Source of the DNA: Steroidobacteraceae bacterium
GTDB lineage: Bacteria; Pseudomonadota; Gammaproteobacteria; Steroidobacterales; Steroidobacteraceae
NCBI GenBank assembly: GCA_019634915.1
Contig: JAHCAN010000022.1
Location: forward strand, 1-45,574
Reading direction: 5' to 3'
DNA length: 45,574 nucleotides
Shown here: piece by piece, positions 29,858 to 45,574 of the stretch
How positions within the stretch are numbered: the first letter of the stretch is position 1
Layout of the letters: each line of letters begins with the position of its first letter
Notes under the pieces: generated by a model
What the model saw: only the letters and a program-made list of their open reading frames with translations
The model's database searches: none
Told to the model about the DNA's origin: nothing
Made by a program: the position numbers and the translations under genes

Positions 29858-30181
29858 TCACGCGTCGATCTGTTCGCCGTTCGATTTGAAGACGCGCACC
29901 TTGCGTCCGTCCGCGAGCCGCCGGTAGCCGATCCGGTCGCCCTTCTTGACCGCCGGGTTCCAGATCGCGACCTTCGACACGGCGAGCGGCGCCTCGCGCT
30001 CGACGATGCCGCCCGGCTGCGGGCCGGCCGCCGAATTGCGCGGCTTCTGGTGCTTCTTCACCACGTTGACGCCCTCGACGACCACCTTGCCGCCGTCGAG
30101 CACCCGGGTGACCGCGCCACGCCGGCCCTTGTCCTTGCCCGACAGCACGACCACGTGGTCCTTCAGACGAATCTTGCTCAC
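29858..30181 (-). CDS. rplX: 50S ribosomal protein L24
   Basis: A 107-aa assembly initiator with a KOW motif ([20 protein letters not shown]). [20 protein letters not shown] is also typical. GTG at 30181 is chosen because GAGGAG lies 8 nt upstream. A GTG three codons earlier (30190) would put that Shine-Dalgarno right against the start. E. coli L24 has 104 aa. 12 bp after rplN. Confidence 0.95.
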   Translation of the reverse strand: MSKIRLKDHVVVLSGKDKGRRGAVTRVLDGGKVVVEGVNVVKKHQKPRNSAAGPQPGGIVEREAPLAVSKVAIWNPAVKKGDRIGYRRLADGRKVRVFKSNGEQIDA

Positions 30182-30193
30182 TTCGGCCACTCC

Positions 30194-30562
30194 TCAGATC
30201 ACTTCGGGTGCGAGCGAAATGATCTTCATGAACTGCTGCGTGCGCAGCTCGCGCGTCACGGGCCCGAAGATGCGGGTGCCGATCGGCTCGAGCTTGTTGG
30301 TCAGCAGCACCGCCGCGTTGCCGTCGAAACGGATCAGCGAACCGTCGCCGCGCCGCACGCCCTTGCGCGTGCGCACGACCACCGCGTCGTAGACCTCGCC
30401 CTTCTTGACCTTGCCGCGCGGAATCGCGTCCTTGACGCTCACCTTGATCACGTCGCCGACCGTCGCATAGCGACGGCGCGTACCGCCGAGCACCTTGATG
30501 CACATCAGGGTGCGGGCGCCGCTGTTGTCGGCGGCATGCAGCATCGTGCGTAGCTGGATCAT
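30194..30562 (-). CDS. rplN: 50S ribosomal protein L14
   Basis: A 122-aa subunit-interface protein. [60 protein letters not shown], and the end [11 protein letters not shown]. Length is standard (E. coli 123 aa). First gene of the spc-type segment, 4 bp after rpsQ with no promoter apparent. Confidence 0.98.
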   Translation of the reverse strand: MIQLRTMLHAADNSGARTLMCIKVLGGTRRRYATVGDVIKVSVKDAIPRGKVKKGEVYDAVVVRTRKGVRRGDGSLIRFDGNAAVLLTNKLEPIGTRIFGPVTRELRTQQFMKIISLAPEVI

Positions 30563-30566
30563 GGCG

Positions 30567-30857
30567 TCACCGGCCCGCCGCGCGTTCGAGCACCGCGACC
30601 AGCCGCCACGACTTGCGGCGCGACATCGGCCGGCACTGCGCGATCGAGACGCGATCGCCCTCGCGCGACTCGCCGTTCTCGTCGTGGGCCAGCAGTCGGG
30701 TCGTGCGGCGGATGTACTTGCCGTAGACCGGATGCTTGACCAGCCGCTCGACCTCGACGGCGATCGTCTTCTGCATCTTGCTGCTGACCACGCGACCGGT
30801 CACGGTGCGCGGCGCCGCGGCGGTCCCGGTCTGTGCGCTCTCAGCCTGCTCGTTCAT
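30567..30857 (-). CDS. rpsQ: 30S ribosomal protein S17
   Basis: A 96-aa OB-fold protein. Core: [60 protein letters not shown]. About 15 extra N-terminal residues ([16 protein letters not shown]) compared with E. coli (84 aa). Overlaps rpmC by 4 bp. Confidence 0.97.
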   Translation of the reverse strand: MNEQAESAQTGTAAAPRTVTGRVVSSKMQKTIAVEVERLVKHPVYGKYIRRTTRLLAHDENGESREGDRVSIAQCRPMSRRKSWRLVAVLERAAGR

Positions 30858-31057
30858 TTCCTGTCTCCAGCGGCCGCGCCCTCGCGCAGCACGGTCTTCA
30901 GGCGCGCGATCGACTTGCGCACCTTGCCGAACTGGTCGGGCTTGACGCCCTGGCCCGTCGCGCGCTGCATGCGCAGCGCGAACTGCTCGCGCCGCAGCTT
31001 CAGCAGCTCGTCCTGCAGCTCCGCGGCCGATTTCGCCCGCAATTGCTTCGCATCCAT
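30854..31057 (-). CDS. rpmC: 50S ribosomal protein L29
   Basis: A 67-aa two-helix protein at the peptide-tunnel exit: [51 protein letters not shown]. Overlaps rplP by 1 nt and rpsQ by 4 bp, so the three are tightly coupled. Confidence 0.97.
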   Translation of the reverse strand: MDAKQLRAKSAAELQDELLKLRREQFALRMQRATGQGVKPDQFGKVRKSIARLKTVLREGAAAGDRK

Positions 31058-31470
31058 CAGCGCACCTGCCGTTTCACGAACGAGGTCGCGACCGAGAGCT
31101 TGGCGCCGGCGAGCCGGAAGGCCTCGCGGGCCGTCTTCTCGTCGACGCCCTCCATCTCGAAGAGCACCTTGCCGGGCAGCACTTTCGCGACCCAGTACTC
31201 GACGTTGCCCTTGCCGCTGCCCATGCGCACCTCGAGCGGCTTCTTGCTGATCGGCACGTCGGGGAACACGCGCACCCAGATCTGGCCGCCGCGCTTGACG
31301 TGCCGCGCCATCGCGCGGCGCGCGGCCTCGATCTCGCGCGCGGTCATGCGCGCGCGCGCGGTCGCCTTCAGGCCGTACTCGCCGAAGGCCACGCTCGCGC
31401 CGCGATGCGCAAGGCCGGTGTTGCGGCCCTTGAACATCTTGCGGTATTTGGTTCTTTTCGGTTGCAGCAT
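31057..31470 (-). CDS. rplP: 50S ribosomal protein L16
   Basis: A 137-aa protein near the A-site t[84 protein letters not shown]. coli L16 has 136 aa. 28 bp after rpsC. Confidence 0.98.
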   Translation of the reverse strand: MLQPKRTKYRKMFKGRNTGLAHRGASVAFGEYGLKATARARMTAREIEAARRAMARHVKRGGQIWVRVFPDVPISKKPLEVRMGSGKGNVEYWVAKVLPGKVLFEMEGVDEKTAREAFRLAGAKLSVATSFVKRQVR

Positions 31471-31498
31471 TTCTGTCGCTCTGCGCTGTATGCGCCGG

Positions 31499-32230
31499 TC
31501 AGGCGCCCACTGCCTCGGTGGCCGGCGCGGCCGGCGGCGTGGCCGCGGCGGGCGCGGCGCCCTCTTCCTGCGGCGGCGCCTCGATCTCCGGCTGGTCGAA
31601 CACTTCGCCCTTGAAGATCCACACCTTCACGCCGATCACGCCGTAGGTCGTGTGCGCCTCGCCGAAGCCGTAATCGATGTCGGCACGGAACGTGTGCAGC
31701 GGAATGCGGCCCTCGCGGTTCCACTCGGTGCGGGCGATCTCGCCGCCGTTCAGGCGACCCGAGACGCGCACCTTCACGCCGAGCGCGCCGCTCCTCATCG
31801 TGCTCATCACCGCGCGCTTCATCGCGCGGCGGAACATCACGCGCTTCTCGATCTGCTGCGCGATGCCGTCAGCGACCAGCTGCGCGTCGAGCTCGGGCTT
31901 CCTGATCTCGGCGATGTTCAGGCGCACGTCGGCGACCGGCAGGCCGAGCAGCTTCGCGGTCTCCTGGCGCAGCTTCTCGATGTCCTCGCCCTTCTTGCCG
32001 ATCACGATGCCCGGACGCGCGGTCTGGATCGTGATGTTGACGCGCCGTGCGGCGCGCTCGATCTGGATCCGGCTGACCGAGGCCTCGGCGAGCCGCTTGC
32101 GCAGGAACTCGCGCACGCGGAAATCGGTGTGGATGTGCTCCGGGAACTGCTTGCGGTCGGCATACCACTTCGACGCCCAGTCGCGCGTGATGCCGAGGCG
32201 GATGCCGATCGGGTTGACTTTCTGACCCAT
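31499..32230 (-). CDS. rpsC: 30S ribosomal protein S3
   Basis: A 243-aa mRNA-entry-channel protein with KH domain ([20 protein letters not shown]) and C-terminal [40 protein letters not shown] opens it. The last 30 residues are an acidic, then Ala/Pro-rich tail ([20 protein letters not shown]); E. coli S3 has 233 aa. 4 bp after rplV. Confidence 0.98.
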   Translation of the reverse strand: MGQKVNPIGIRLGITRDWASKWYADRKQFPEHIHTDFRVREFLRKRLAEASVSRIQIERAARRVNITIQTARPGIVIGKKGEDIEKLRQETAKLLGLPVADVRLNIAEIRKPELDAQLVADGIAQQIEKRVMFRRAMKRAVMSTMRSGALGVKVRVSGRLNGGEIARTEWNREGRIPLHTFRADIDYGFGEAHTTYGVIGVKVWIFKGEVFDQPEIEAPPQEEGAAPAAATPPAAPATEAVGA

Positions 32231-32234
32231 GCGT

Positions 32235-32576
32235 TCAGTCCTTCCTGCCGTCGCTGACCGCGATCGTGATGTGGCTGTTCCTCTTCACGATGCGCGTGCC
32301 GCGCCCCTTGGCGCGGGCGGCGAAGCGCTTGAGGACGGGCGCGGTGTCGATCTCGATGCGCGCGATCTTCAGTTCGTCGACGTCGGCGCCGTGGTTGTGC
32401 TCGGCATTCGCGATCGCCGACTCGAGCACCTTGCGCACCAGCCCGGCACCCTTCTTCGGCATGAATTTCAGCTGCGCGATCGCACTGCCGACCGGCTGGC
32501 CGCGCACGACGTCGGCGACCAGACGGCACTTCTGCGGCGAGATGCGCGCATAGCGCAGCGTGGCGGTAACCTGCAT
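32235..32576 (-). CDS. rplV: 50S ribosomal protein L22
   Basis: A 113-aa protein lining the exit tunnel. [40 protein letters not shown], and the beta-hairpin [21 protein letters not shown]. coli L22 has 110 aa. 4 bp after rpsS. Confidence 0.98.
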   Translation of the reverse strand: MQVTATLRYARISPQKCRLVADVVRGQPVGSAIAQLKFMPKKGAGLVRKVLESAIANAEHNHGADVDELKIARIEIDTAPVLKRFAARAKGRGTRIVKRNSHITIAVSDGRKD

Positions 32577-32580
32577 GGCT

Positions 32581-32862
32581 TCAGCTCCCCGCTTCCGCGC
32601 GGCGGCCGCCGCCGTGCGCCTTGAAAGTGCGCGTCGGCGCGAACTCGCCGAGCTTGTGCCCGACCATGTTCTCGGTGACGAGCACCGGAATGTGCTGCCG
32701 GCCGTTGTGCACGGCGATCGTGAGCCCGACCATGTCGGGGATCACCATCGAGCGGCGCGACCAGGTCTTGATCGGCTTGCGGTCGTGCTTCGCGACCGCC
32801 GTCGCGACCTTCTTCGCGAGGTGCAGGTCGATGAACGGACCTTTCTTCAGTGAGCGTGGCAT
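32581..32862 (-). CDS. rpsS: 30S ribosomal protein S19
   Basis: A 93-aa head protein: [74 protein letters not shown]. coli S19 has 92 aa. 16 bp after rplB. Confidence 0.98.
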   Translation of the reverse strand: MPRSLKKGPFIDLHLAKKVATAVAKHDRKPIKTWSRRSMVIPDMVGLTIAVHNGRQHIPVLVTENMVGHKLGEFAPTRTFKAHGGGRRAEAGS

Positions 32863-32878
32863 TGCTGTTCCCGGCCTC

Positions 32879-33715
32879 TCAGCGAATCTTGTTCGTGCGG
32901 CGCTGCACGATCATGCTGCTCGTGCGCTTGTTGGTACGCGTCTTCTTGCCCTTGGTCTGCCAGCCCCACGGCGACACCGGGTGCGGGTTGCCCTGGCTCG
33001 GCTTGCCCTCGCCGCCACCGTGCGGGTGGTCGACCGGGTTCATCACGACGCCGCGCACGGTCGGGCGCACGCCGAGCCAGCGCTTCGCGCCGGCCTTGCC
33101 GTACTTGCGCAGGCTGTGCTCGTCGTTGCTGACCTCGCCGATCGTCGCGCGGCAGTCGATGTGCACCTTGCGGGTCTCGGTCGACTTCATGCGCAGGTAC
33201 GCGTGCAGGCCCTCGCGCGCGGTGAACTGCACCGACGCGCCGGCGCTGCGCGCGAGCTGGCCGCCCTTGCCGGGCTTCAACTCGACGTTGTGCACCGTGG
33301 TGCCGACCGGAATGTGCCGCAGCGGCAGCGCATTGCCCGGCTTGATCGGCGAATCGACGCCCGAGCGCAACTCGTCGCCGGCCTTCAGGCCCTTCGGCGC
33401 GAGGATGTAGCGGCGCTCGCCGTCGCTGTATTTGACGAGCGCGATGTGGCCGGTGCGGTTCGGATCGTACTCGATGCGCTCGACGACACCGGTGATGCCG
33501 TCCTTGTCGCGCTTCCAGTCGATCAGCCGGTACTTCTGCCGCGAACCACCGCCCTGGTGCCGCGTCGTGATGCGGCCCTGGTTGTTGCGGCCCGCGCGCC
33601 GCTTCTGCTGGGTCGTCAGCGGCTCGTACGGGCCGCCCTTCCACAGCTGCGATTTGTCGATCTTGACGACGAAACGCGTGCCGGGCGACGTCGGCTTCAT
33701 CTTGATGAGCGCCAT
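32879..33715 (-). CDS. rplB: 50S ribosomal protein L2
   Basis: A 278-aa core protein next to the peptidyl-transferase centre. [40 protein letters not shown], and the conserved loop [20 protein letters not shown] with the functionally important His. E. coli L2 has 273 aa. 11 bp after rplW. Confidence 0.98.
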   Translation of the reverse strand: MALIKMKPTSPGTRFVVKIDKSQLWKGGPYEPLTTQQKRRAGRNNQGRITTRHQGGGSRQKYRLIDWKRDKDGITGVVERIEYDPNRTGHIALVKYSDGERRYILAPKGLKAGDELRSGVDSPIKPGNALPLRHIPVGTTVHNVELKPGKGGQLARSAGASVQFTAREGLHAYLRMKSTETRKVHIDCRATIGEVSNDEHSLRKYGKAGAKRWLGVRPTVRGVVMNPVDHPHGGGEGKPSQGNPHPVSPWGWQTKGKKTRTNKRTSSMIVQRRTNKIR

Positions 33716-33726
33716 GATTGCTGTCC

Positions 33727-34029
33727 TTACGCCTTCGGCTTCGCTTCGAGGTCGATCGTCTGGCCGGCGCCGAGACTCACGTAGGCCTTCTTCCAGTCCT
33801 GCGTGCGGCCGGGGGTCTTGCCGAACCGCCGCGCCTTGCCGACCTCGTTGACGACCTGCACGCCGGCGACCTTGACGCCGAACATCAGTTCGACGGCGGC
33901 GCGGATCTGCGGCTTGGTGGCCGAACGGCGCACGCGGAACGCGTACTGGTTGTGGTTCTGCATGACCAGCGAGGTCTTCTCGGTCACGTGCGGCGCGAGC
34001 AGCACGTTCATCAGCTGTTCCTTGCTCAC
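33727..34029 (-). CDS. rplW: 50S ribosomal protein L23
   Basis: A 100-aa tunnel-exit protein that docks trigger factor and [64 protein letters not shown]. coli L23 also has 100 aa. Overlaps rplD by 4 bp. Confidence 0.98.
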   Translation of the reverse strand: MSKEQLMNVLLAPHVTEKTSLVMQNHNQYAFRVRRSATKPQIRAAVELMFGVKVAGVQVVNEVGKARRFGKTPGRTQDWKKAYVSLGAGQTIDLEAKPKA

Positions 34030-34640
34030 TGCAGCCGCTCCTCGATCAGCTTGACCGCGCCGACGGTCATCAGCACCTTGTCGTGGTTCGCGAGCGCGAG
34101 CGGATTCAGCGCGGCGGCCGGCAGCACTTCGACGTGCGGCAGGTTGCGCGCGGCGAGGAACAGCTTCTCGTCGATCGCCTCGACGACGATCAGCACGTCG
34201 GCGAGCGCGAGGTTCGTGAGCTCGTTGACCAGCAGGCGCGTCTTCGGCGCCTCGAGCGCGAGCGACTGCGTCACGACCAGGCGCTGCTGGCGCACCAGCT
34301 CGGACAGCATCGCGCGCATCGCGCCGCGGTACATCTTGCGGTTGACCTTCTGCGCGAAGCTGCGCGGCTTCGCCGCGAAGGTCACACCGCCGCCGACCCA
34401 GATCGGACTGCGGCTCGAACCCGCGCGCGCCTGGCCGGTGCCCTTCTGCGAGTGCGGCTTCCTGCCGCCGCCGCGCACTTCGGCTCGCGACTTCTGCGCC
34501 TTGGTGCCGGAGCGCCCAGCGTTGCGATACGCGGTGACGACCTGGTGCACCAGCGCCGGGTTGAATTCCTGGCCGAACGTGCCTGCGGAGAGCTCGAGCT
34601 CCGCCGCCTGCGCGCCGCCGCCTGCCACCTTGAGCTTCAT
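34026..34640 (-). CDS. rplD: 50S ribosomal protein L4
   Basis: A 204-aa tunnel protein and, in E. coli, the autogenous repressor of the S10 operon. [60 protein letters not shown], then the globular domain. E. coli L4 has 201 aa. 12 bp after rplC; the structured leader upstream of rplC is a candidate site for L4 control here. Confidence 0.98.
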   Translation of the reverse strand: MKLKVAGGGAQAAELELSAGTFGQEFNPALVHQVVTAYRNAGRSGTKAQKSRAEVRGGGRKPHSQKGTGQARAGSSRSPIWVGGGVTFAAKPRSFAQKVNRKMYRGAMRAMLSELVRQQRLVVTQSLALEAPKTRLLVNELTNLALADVLIVVEAIDEKLFLAARNLPHVEVLPAAALNPLALANHDKVLMTVGAVKLIEERLQ

Positions 34641-34652
34641 GAGTGTCGGTCC

Positions 34653-35360
34653 TTACTTCTTCGCGCCGGCTTTCTTGTCGCCCGCCTTGTTCGGCGTCAG
34701 GCGCCTGCGGTTCGCGGCGCGTGCGGCCTTCAGCGACGGACGCACGATCACCTGGCCGCCCTCGGCGCCGGGCACGGCACCGCGGATCAGCAGCAGGTTG
34801 CGCTCGGCGTCGACTTCGACGACGCGCAGGTTCTCGGTCGTGCGGCGCACGCTGCCCATGTGGCCCGACATGCGCTTGCCGGCGAACACGCGCCCCGGCG
34901 TCTGGCGCTGGCCGATCGAGCCCGGCGTGCGGTGCGAGACCGACACGCCGTGGGTGGCGTGGTGGCCGCCGAAATTGTGGCGCTTCATCGTGCCGGCGAA
35001 GCCCTTGCCGATCGTGGTGCCGGTCACGTCGACCACCTGGCCCGCCTGGAAGCGGTCGGCCTTGAACTCGGCCCCGACCGCGACGTCGGCGCCGTCAGCA
35101 CCCTCGAGGCGGAACTCGACCAGCGCCCAGCCGGGCGCGACCTTCGCCTTGGCATAGTGGCCGGCGAGCGCCTTGCCGAGCAGCTGCGGGCGCTTCGAGC
35201 CATAGGCGACCTGGACGGCCCGGTAGCCATCCTTCTCGCTCGTCTTCACCTGGGTGACGCGGTTCGGCAGAACCTCGATCACGGTGACCGGGATCGAATC
35301 ACCCGCTTCCGTGAACACGCGCGTCATGCCGCATTTGCGGCCGACCAGACCGATAGCCAT
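34653..35360 (-). CDS. rplC: 50S ribosomal protein L3
   Basis: A 235-aa early-assembly protein. [80 protein letters not shown]. The C-terminus has an extra basic tail of about 20 residues (E. coli L3 209 aa). ATG at 35360 gives the conserved start and follows ACGAGGAAATGGCC. First gene after a 281-bp gap that holds its own promoter. Confidence 0.98.
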   Translation of the reverse strand: MAIGLVGRKCGMTRVFTEAGDSIPVTVIEVLPNRVTQVKTSEKDGYRAVQVAYGSKRPQLLGKALAGHYAKAKVAPGWALVEFRLEGADGADVAVGAEFKADRFQAGQVVDVTGTTIGKGFAGTMKRHNFGGHHATHGVSVSHRTPGSIGQRQTPGRVFAGKRMSGHMGSVRRTTENLRVVEVDAERNLLLIRGAVPGAEGGQVIVRPSLKAARAANRRRLTPNKAGDKKAGAKK

Positions 35361-35599
35361 GGGCCATTTCCTCGTTAAATCACCGCCGGCCACTGCGATT
35401 GGTGGTCGGCACCCGGGCCGCGGAAGAGGGAAACTCGTGCATCCGGCCGCGACGGCGGCCGCTTGATGCTCGAGTGGTCTTGGCGCCTGCGCACCAACCT
35501 CGCCCGAAGCCGCTTGTCGAATTCGGCGGGAAATCCCGCCGGCGGCGCCCTCGTCAGACTCCCGGACCGGGAGAATGGCAGGGCCTGAAAAGGCCGAGC
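35361..35599 (-). promoter_or_regulatory. Structured 5' leader of rplC
   Basis: The roughly 230 nt between the predicted start point (about 35593) and the rplC ATG code for no recognisable protein. Three perfect hairpins occur near the 5' end: GGCCT/AGGCC (35582-35595), CTCCCGG/CCGGGAG (35559-35573) and GGCGGGA/TCCCGCC (35525-35540). None is followed by a T-tract. This is the size and place for an r-protein-responsive leader such as the E. coli S10 leader, but the ligand (L4 or other) is inference. Confidence 0.5.
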
Positions 35600-35627
35600 A
35601 TTATAGCGTGCGATTCGGCGCCCGCAA
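35600..35627 (-). promoter_or_regulatory. Promoter between rpsJ and rplC
   Basis: Minus strand: TTGCGG, 16-bp spacer, perfect TATAAT, starting about 15 bp after the rpsJ stop. An exact TATAAT in such GC-rich DNA is notable. It would drive rplC and all later S10/spc/alpha genes apart from rpsJ. Confidence 0.65.
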
Positions 35628-35641
35628 GGCCCGGCAAACCC

Positions 35642-35953
35642 TCAATTCAGCTTGATCTGGACGTCCACGCCGGCCGGCAGCTCGAGCTTCATCAGCGCAT
35701 CGACCGTCTTGTCGGTCGGATTCAGGATGTCCATCAGGCGCTTGTGCGTGCGCAGCTCGAACTGGTCGCGCGCGTCCTTGTCGGCATGCGGCGAGACGAG
35801 CAGCGTGAAACGCTCCATCTTGGTCGGCAGCGGCACCGGGCCCTTGACGGTCGCGCCCGTGCGCTTGGCGGTCTCGACGATCTCGCGCGCGGAGCTGTCG
35901 ATCAGGCGATGATCGAACGCCTTCAGCCGGATACGGATATTCTGGTTGGCCAT
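35642..35953 (-). CDS. rpsJ: 30S ribosomal protein S10
   Basis: A 103-aa protein, also the NusE antitermination factor. [60 protein letters not shown]. Same length as E. coli. 34 bp after tuf, so it seems to be the last gene of the str transcript rather than the first of the S10 operon. Confidence 0.98.
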   Translation of the reverse strand: MANQNIRIRLKAFDHRLIDSSAREIVETAKRTGATVKGPVPLPTKMERFTLLVSPHADKDARDQFELRTHKRLMDILNPTDKTVDALMKLELPAGVDVQIKLN

Positions 35954-35987
35954 TGCATTCACTCCGCAGGGATTCGCCGCCGTCGGC

Positions 35988-37178
<1,191 letters not shown>

Positions 37179-37230
37179 GGCGGTCTTCCTCTTGGCTGGC
37201 TGTGGCTGTAGCGGTGGTTGCGGTTGCGGG

Positions 37231-39318
<2,088 letters not shown>

Positions 39319-39325
39319 GGGCGGA

Positions 39326-39811
<486 letters not shown>

Positions 39812-39820
39812 TTACCTGGT

Positions 39821-40195
39821 TTACTTCTTGGGGCGCTTGGCGCCGTACTTGGAACGGCTCTGCTTGCGCTCGTTGACGCCGGCGCAATCGAGGGTGCCGC
39901 GCACGGTGTGATAGCGCACGCCGGGCAGGTCCTTGACGCGGCCGCCGCGGATCAGCACCACCGAGTGTTCCTGCAGATTGTGGCCCTCGCCGCCGATGTA
40001 CGAGCTGACCTCGTAACCGTTGACGAGACGCACACGGCAGACCTTGCGCAGCGCGGAGTTCGGTTTCTTCGGTGTCGTCGTGTACACGCGCGTGCACACG
40101 CCACGTTTCTGCGGCGCGGCCCCGAGCGCCGGCACCTTGGTTTTCTCCGAGCGGGTCCGGCGCGGTTGCCGGATCAATTGACCCGTTGTGGCCAT
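39821..40195 (-). CDS. rpsL: 30S ribosomal protein S12
   Basis: A 124-aa decoding-centre protein. [40 protein letters not shown] and [20 protein letters not shown]; the lysines at the classical streptomycin-resistance sites are wild type. Ends [16 protein letters not shown] lies about 6 nt before the ATG. First gene of the str operon. Confidence 0.98.
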   Translation of the reverse strand: MATTGQLIRQPRRTRSEKTKVPALGAAPQKRGVCTRVYTTTPKKPNSALRKVCRVRLVNGYEVSSYIGGEGHNLQEHSVVLIRGGRVKDLPGVRYHTVRGTLDCAGVNERKQSRSKYGAKRPKK

Positions 40196-40223
40196 GAAAT
40201 CTCCAGAAATATGCAGCAACGCC

Positions 40224-40245
40224 GCCCCGCCCTTGCGGGCGGGGC
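40224..40245 (-). promoter_or_regulatory. Hairpin in the str-operon leader
   Basis: Minus strand: GCCCCGCCC, GCAA loop, GGGCGGGGC, a 9-bp GC stem with a GNRA tetraloop. It lies between the str promoter and the rpsL start. No U-tract follows, so termination is unlikely; a processing or protein-binding role is possible. Confidence 0.45.
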
Positions 40246-40309
40246 CGACGTCATGTCTGTCGCGTGTTCTCTCGGCCCGACGAATCAAGGCCGGACGAAA
40301 AGGCGGGCG

Positions 40310-40338
40310 ATTCTAGGTAGCCGTCAGGGGTCTGTCAA
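40310..40338 (-). promoter_or_regulatory. Promoter of the str operon
   Basis: Minus strand: perfect TTGACA, 17-bp spacer, TAGAAT (5 of 6). The start should be near 40303, giving a leader of about 108 nt before rpsL. It is the best sigma-70-type match in the window. Confidence 0.85.
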
Positions 40339-40374
40339 TGCCGTGCTGCGGCGCAACAAACTCCCGTTCCGAGG

Positions 40375-40695
40375 TCAGGGCTGTGGTGGCGTGATGCTGC
40401 CCTGCGAATCTTCCGTCTGCTTGCGCGCCTCGCGCTGCTCGAGGTCCCACTGCAGGCGGGTCTGGCAACGAGTTTCAGCGAAACGGCTGCCGGTCGTGAC
40501 CTGGCGTCGGCAGATCGTCTCGTTTGGATCGAGGCGCGCCGTGATCGCCGCAGTCTTCTCGGTATCCGCCGCGATCGGGGGCTTGGCGGAGGGCGTGGCC
40601 GAAGACGCCGGGTCGCCCGGCCCAGCCGGCGTGTCCGCACAAGCACCCAAGAGCATCGTCAGGCCGATCACCCACAACCCATGCATCGATTTCAT
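40375..40695 (-). CDS. Small lipoprotein of unknown function
   Basis: A 106-aa protein with a lipoprotein signal ending LTMLLGAC (Cys about residue 19). A Pro/Ala/Ser-rich linker follows, then a short conserved-looking core LDPNETICRRQVTTGSRFAE and RCQTRLQWDLEQREARKQ with two cysteines. Similar ICRR...TGSR...CxTRxxW cores occur in many uncharacterised proteobacterial proteins. The ATG at 40695 has GGA 6 nt upstream; an ATG two codons earlier (40701) is possible. Divergent from the SIMPL gene. The str promoter lies just beyond its stop, so it could also read through into rpsL. Confidence 0.75.
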   Translation of the reverse strand: MKSMHGLWVIGLTMLLGACADTPAGPGDPASSATPSAKPPIAADTEKTAAITARLDPNETICRRQVTTGSRFAETRCQTRLQWDLEQREARKQTEDSQGSITPPQP

Positions 40696-40726
40696 GCCCA
40701 TTCCATCCGTTTCGATTTGCAGCTTG

Positions 40727-40732
40727 TAGACT
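40727..40732 (+). promoter_or_regulatory. -10-like TAGACT directly before the SIMPL gene
   Basis: TAGACT ends 9 nt before the ATG at 40742 with no Shine-Dalgarno between, the same arrangement as for uvrA. Confidence 0.3.
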
Positions 40733-40741
40733 ATCCTTCCC

Positions 40742-41455
40742 ATGAACGACACGAAAGCCTTTCACTGGGCGCTTCCGGCACTGCTCGTCGCAATCGGCCT
40801 CGCAGCCGGCGGCTGGTTCATCGGCCACGGCCTGCTCGAGGCGCGATCCGCGGACCGTTATGTCACCGTCAAGGGCCTCGCCGAGCGCGAAGTGAAGGCC
40901 GACCTCGTGATCTGGCCGCTGCGCTACGCGGTCACCGCCGACGATCTGGTCACGTTGCAGCGGCTGTCCGACGCGAGCGCCGGCAAGGTCCGCGCCTTCC
41001 TCGAGCAGCGTTTCGCCGGTGACGAGATCAGCGTTTCCGCACCGCAGATCCAGGACCGCAATGCCCAGGGCATGGCGGATCGCGGCGGCAACCTGCAGCG
41101 TTATGTCGCCGAGGTGACCGTCACGCTGCGCTCGAACCGGATCGACGAGGTGCGCAAGGCCAACGAGGCGCTCGGCCGGCTCGTCAGCGAGGGCGTCGCG
41201 CTGGTGCAGAACTGGGAGAGCCGCACGCAGTACTCGTACACGGGCCTCGACCAGGTCAAGCCGGAGATGATCGCCGAGGCGACCCACGATGCGCGCCAGG
41301 CGGCCGAGCAGTTCGCCAAGGACTCGGGCAGCAAGGTCGGCTCGATCAGGAACGCCCAGCAGGGCTATTTCTCGATCGAGGACCGCGATGCGTTCTCGCC
41401 CGAGTTCAAGCAGATCCGCGTCGTGACGACCGTGCAGTTCTTCCTGGAGGACTGA
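40742..41455 (+). CDS. SIMPL-domain (DUF541) envelope protein
   Basis: A 237-aa protein with an uncleaved-looking N-terminal anchor (ALPALLVAIGLAAGGWFIGH), then a SIMPL domain facing the periplasm. Family marks: RYVTVKGLAEREVKADLVIW, the conserved QQD/N-type middle QIQDRNAQ, RYVAEVTVTLRS and ATHDARQAAEQFAKDSGSKV. Relatives such as E. coli YggE lessen oxidative stress and can form oligomeric channels; their mechanism is unsettled. It sits alone between rpoC and rpsL, opposite to both, and ends before a strong hairpin. Confidence 0.87.
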   Translation: MNDTKAFHWALPALLVAIGLAAGGWFIGHGLLEARSADRYVTVKGLAEREVKADLVIWPLRYAVTADDLVTLQRLSDASAGKVRAFLEQRFAGDEISVSAPQIQDRNAQGMADRGGNLQRYVAEVTVTLRSNRIDEVRKANEALGRLVSEGVALVQNWESRTQYSYTGLDQVKPEMIAEATHDARQAAEQFAKDSGSKVGSIRNAQQGYFSIEDRDAFSPEFKQIRVVTTVQFFLED

Positions 41456-41472
41456 CCGGCCACAAGCCAACG

Positions 41473-41502
41473 GGCGGCTCCCGGGATGACCCGGGAGCCG
41501 CC
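41473..41502. terminator. Strong hairpin between the SIMPL gene and rpoC
   Basis: GGCGGCTCCCGGG, ATGA loop, CCCGGGAGCCGCC: a 13-bp perfect stem between two convergent stop codons. The plus strand continues GGATTT, only a weak T-run. Probable bidirectional terminator. Confidence 0.75.
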
Positions 41503-41507
41503 GGATT

Positions 41508-45574
<4,067 letters not shown>

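Overview
The window is GC-rich (about two-thirds G+C by eye) chromosomal DNA. It most resembles a gammaproteobacterium: the rpoC / str / S10 / spc / alpha order is the proteobacterial one, and the RpoA, EF-Tu, S12 and SSB sequences are of gammaproteobacterial type. A Xanthomonadales/Nevskiales-like high-GC lineage is a guess. No rRNA, tRNA, CRISPR array or insertion sequence was recognised.

Left part (1-20 kb), mostly single genes and short operons. miaB runs off the left edge. A perfect SOS-box-like palindrome lies 90 bp upstream of it. Next comes a small accessory island (about 1.57-5.45 kb): a HicA/HicB toxin-antitoxin pair 9 bp in front of a single-chain MmeI-type restriction-modification enzyme, and then the wreck of a PaaI-like thioesterase. 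After it come ssb, a VOC protein, a DsbA-NhaA fusion antiporter, a DUF924 protein, a DUF2891 protein, a membrane protein coupled to a GreB-like factor, and uvrA. uvrA is followed on the same strand by a Rieske/AIF-type reductase, an AhpD-like protein and a HPF/RaiA-like protein, which together look like a stress or repair cluster. A homocysteine S-methyltransferase gene is divergent from a GlxA-type AraC regulator. A GNAT acetyltransferase, an Ala/Asp-rich lipoprotein and pepQ follow, and pepQ converges on mscL.

Right part (22-45.5 kb), the ribosomal superoperon, all on the minus strand. In transcription order it reads rpsL-rpsG-fusA-tuf-rpsJ, a 281-bp gap, then rplC-rplD-rplW-rplB-rpsS-rplV-rpsC-rplP-rpmC-rpsQ-rplN-rplX-rplE-rpsN-rpsH-rplF-rplR-rpsE-rpmD-rplO-secY-rpmJ-rpsM-rpsK-rpsD-rpoA-rplQ. 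It ends at a strong bidirectional terminator before mscL. rpoC runs off the right edge. It is separated from rpsL by a small lipoprotein gene and a divergent SIMPL-domain gene. The str promoter is close to consensus. The gap between rpsJ and rplC carries its own promoter and a hairpin-rich leader, so the S10 operon appears to be split after S10.

The points most worth a second look are the hicA-hicB-mmeI co-operon, the split S10 operon with its leader, the isolated SOS box, the repeated placement of -10-like hexamers 6 or 9 nt before start codons (possible leaderless mRNAs), and the DsbA-NhaA fusion.
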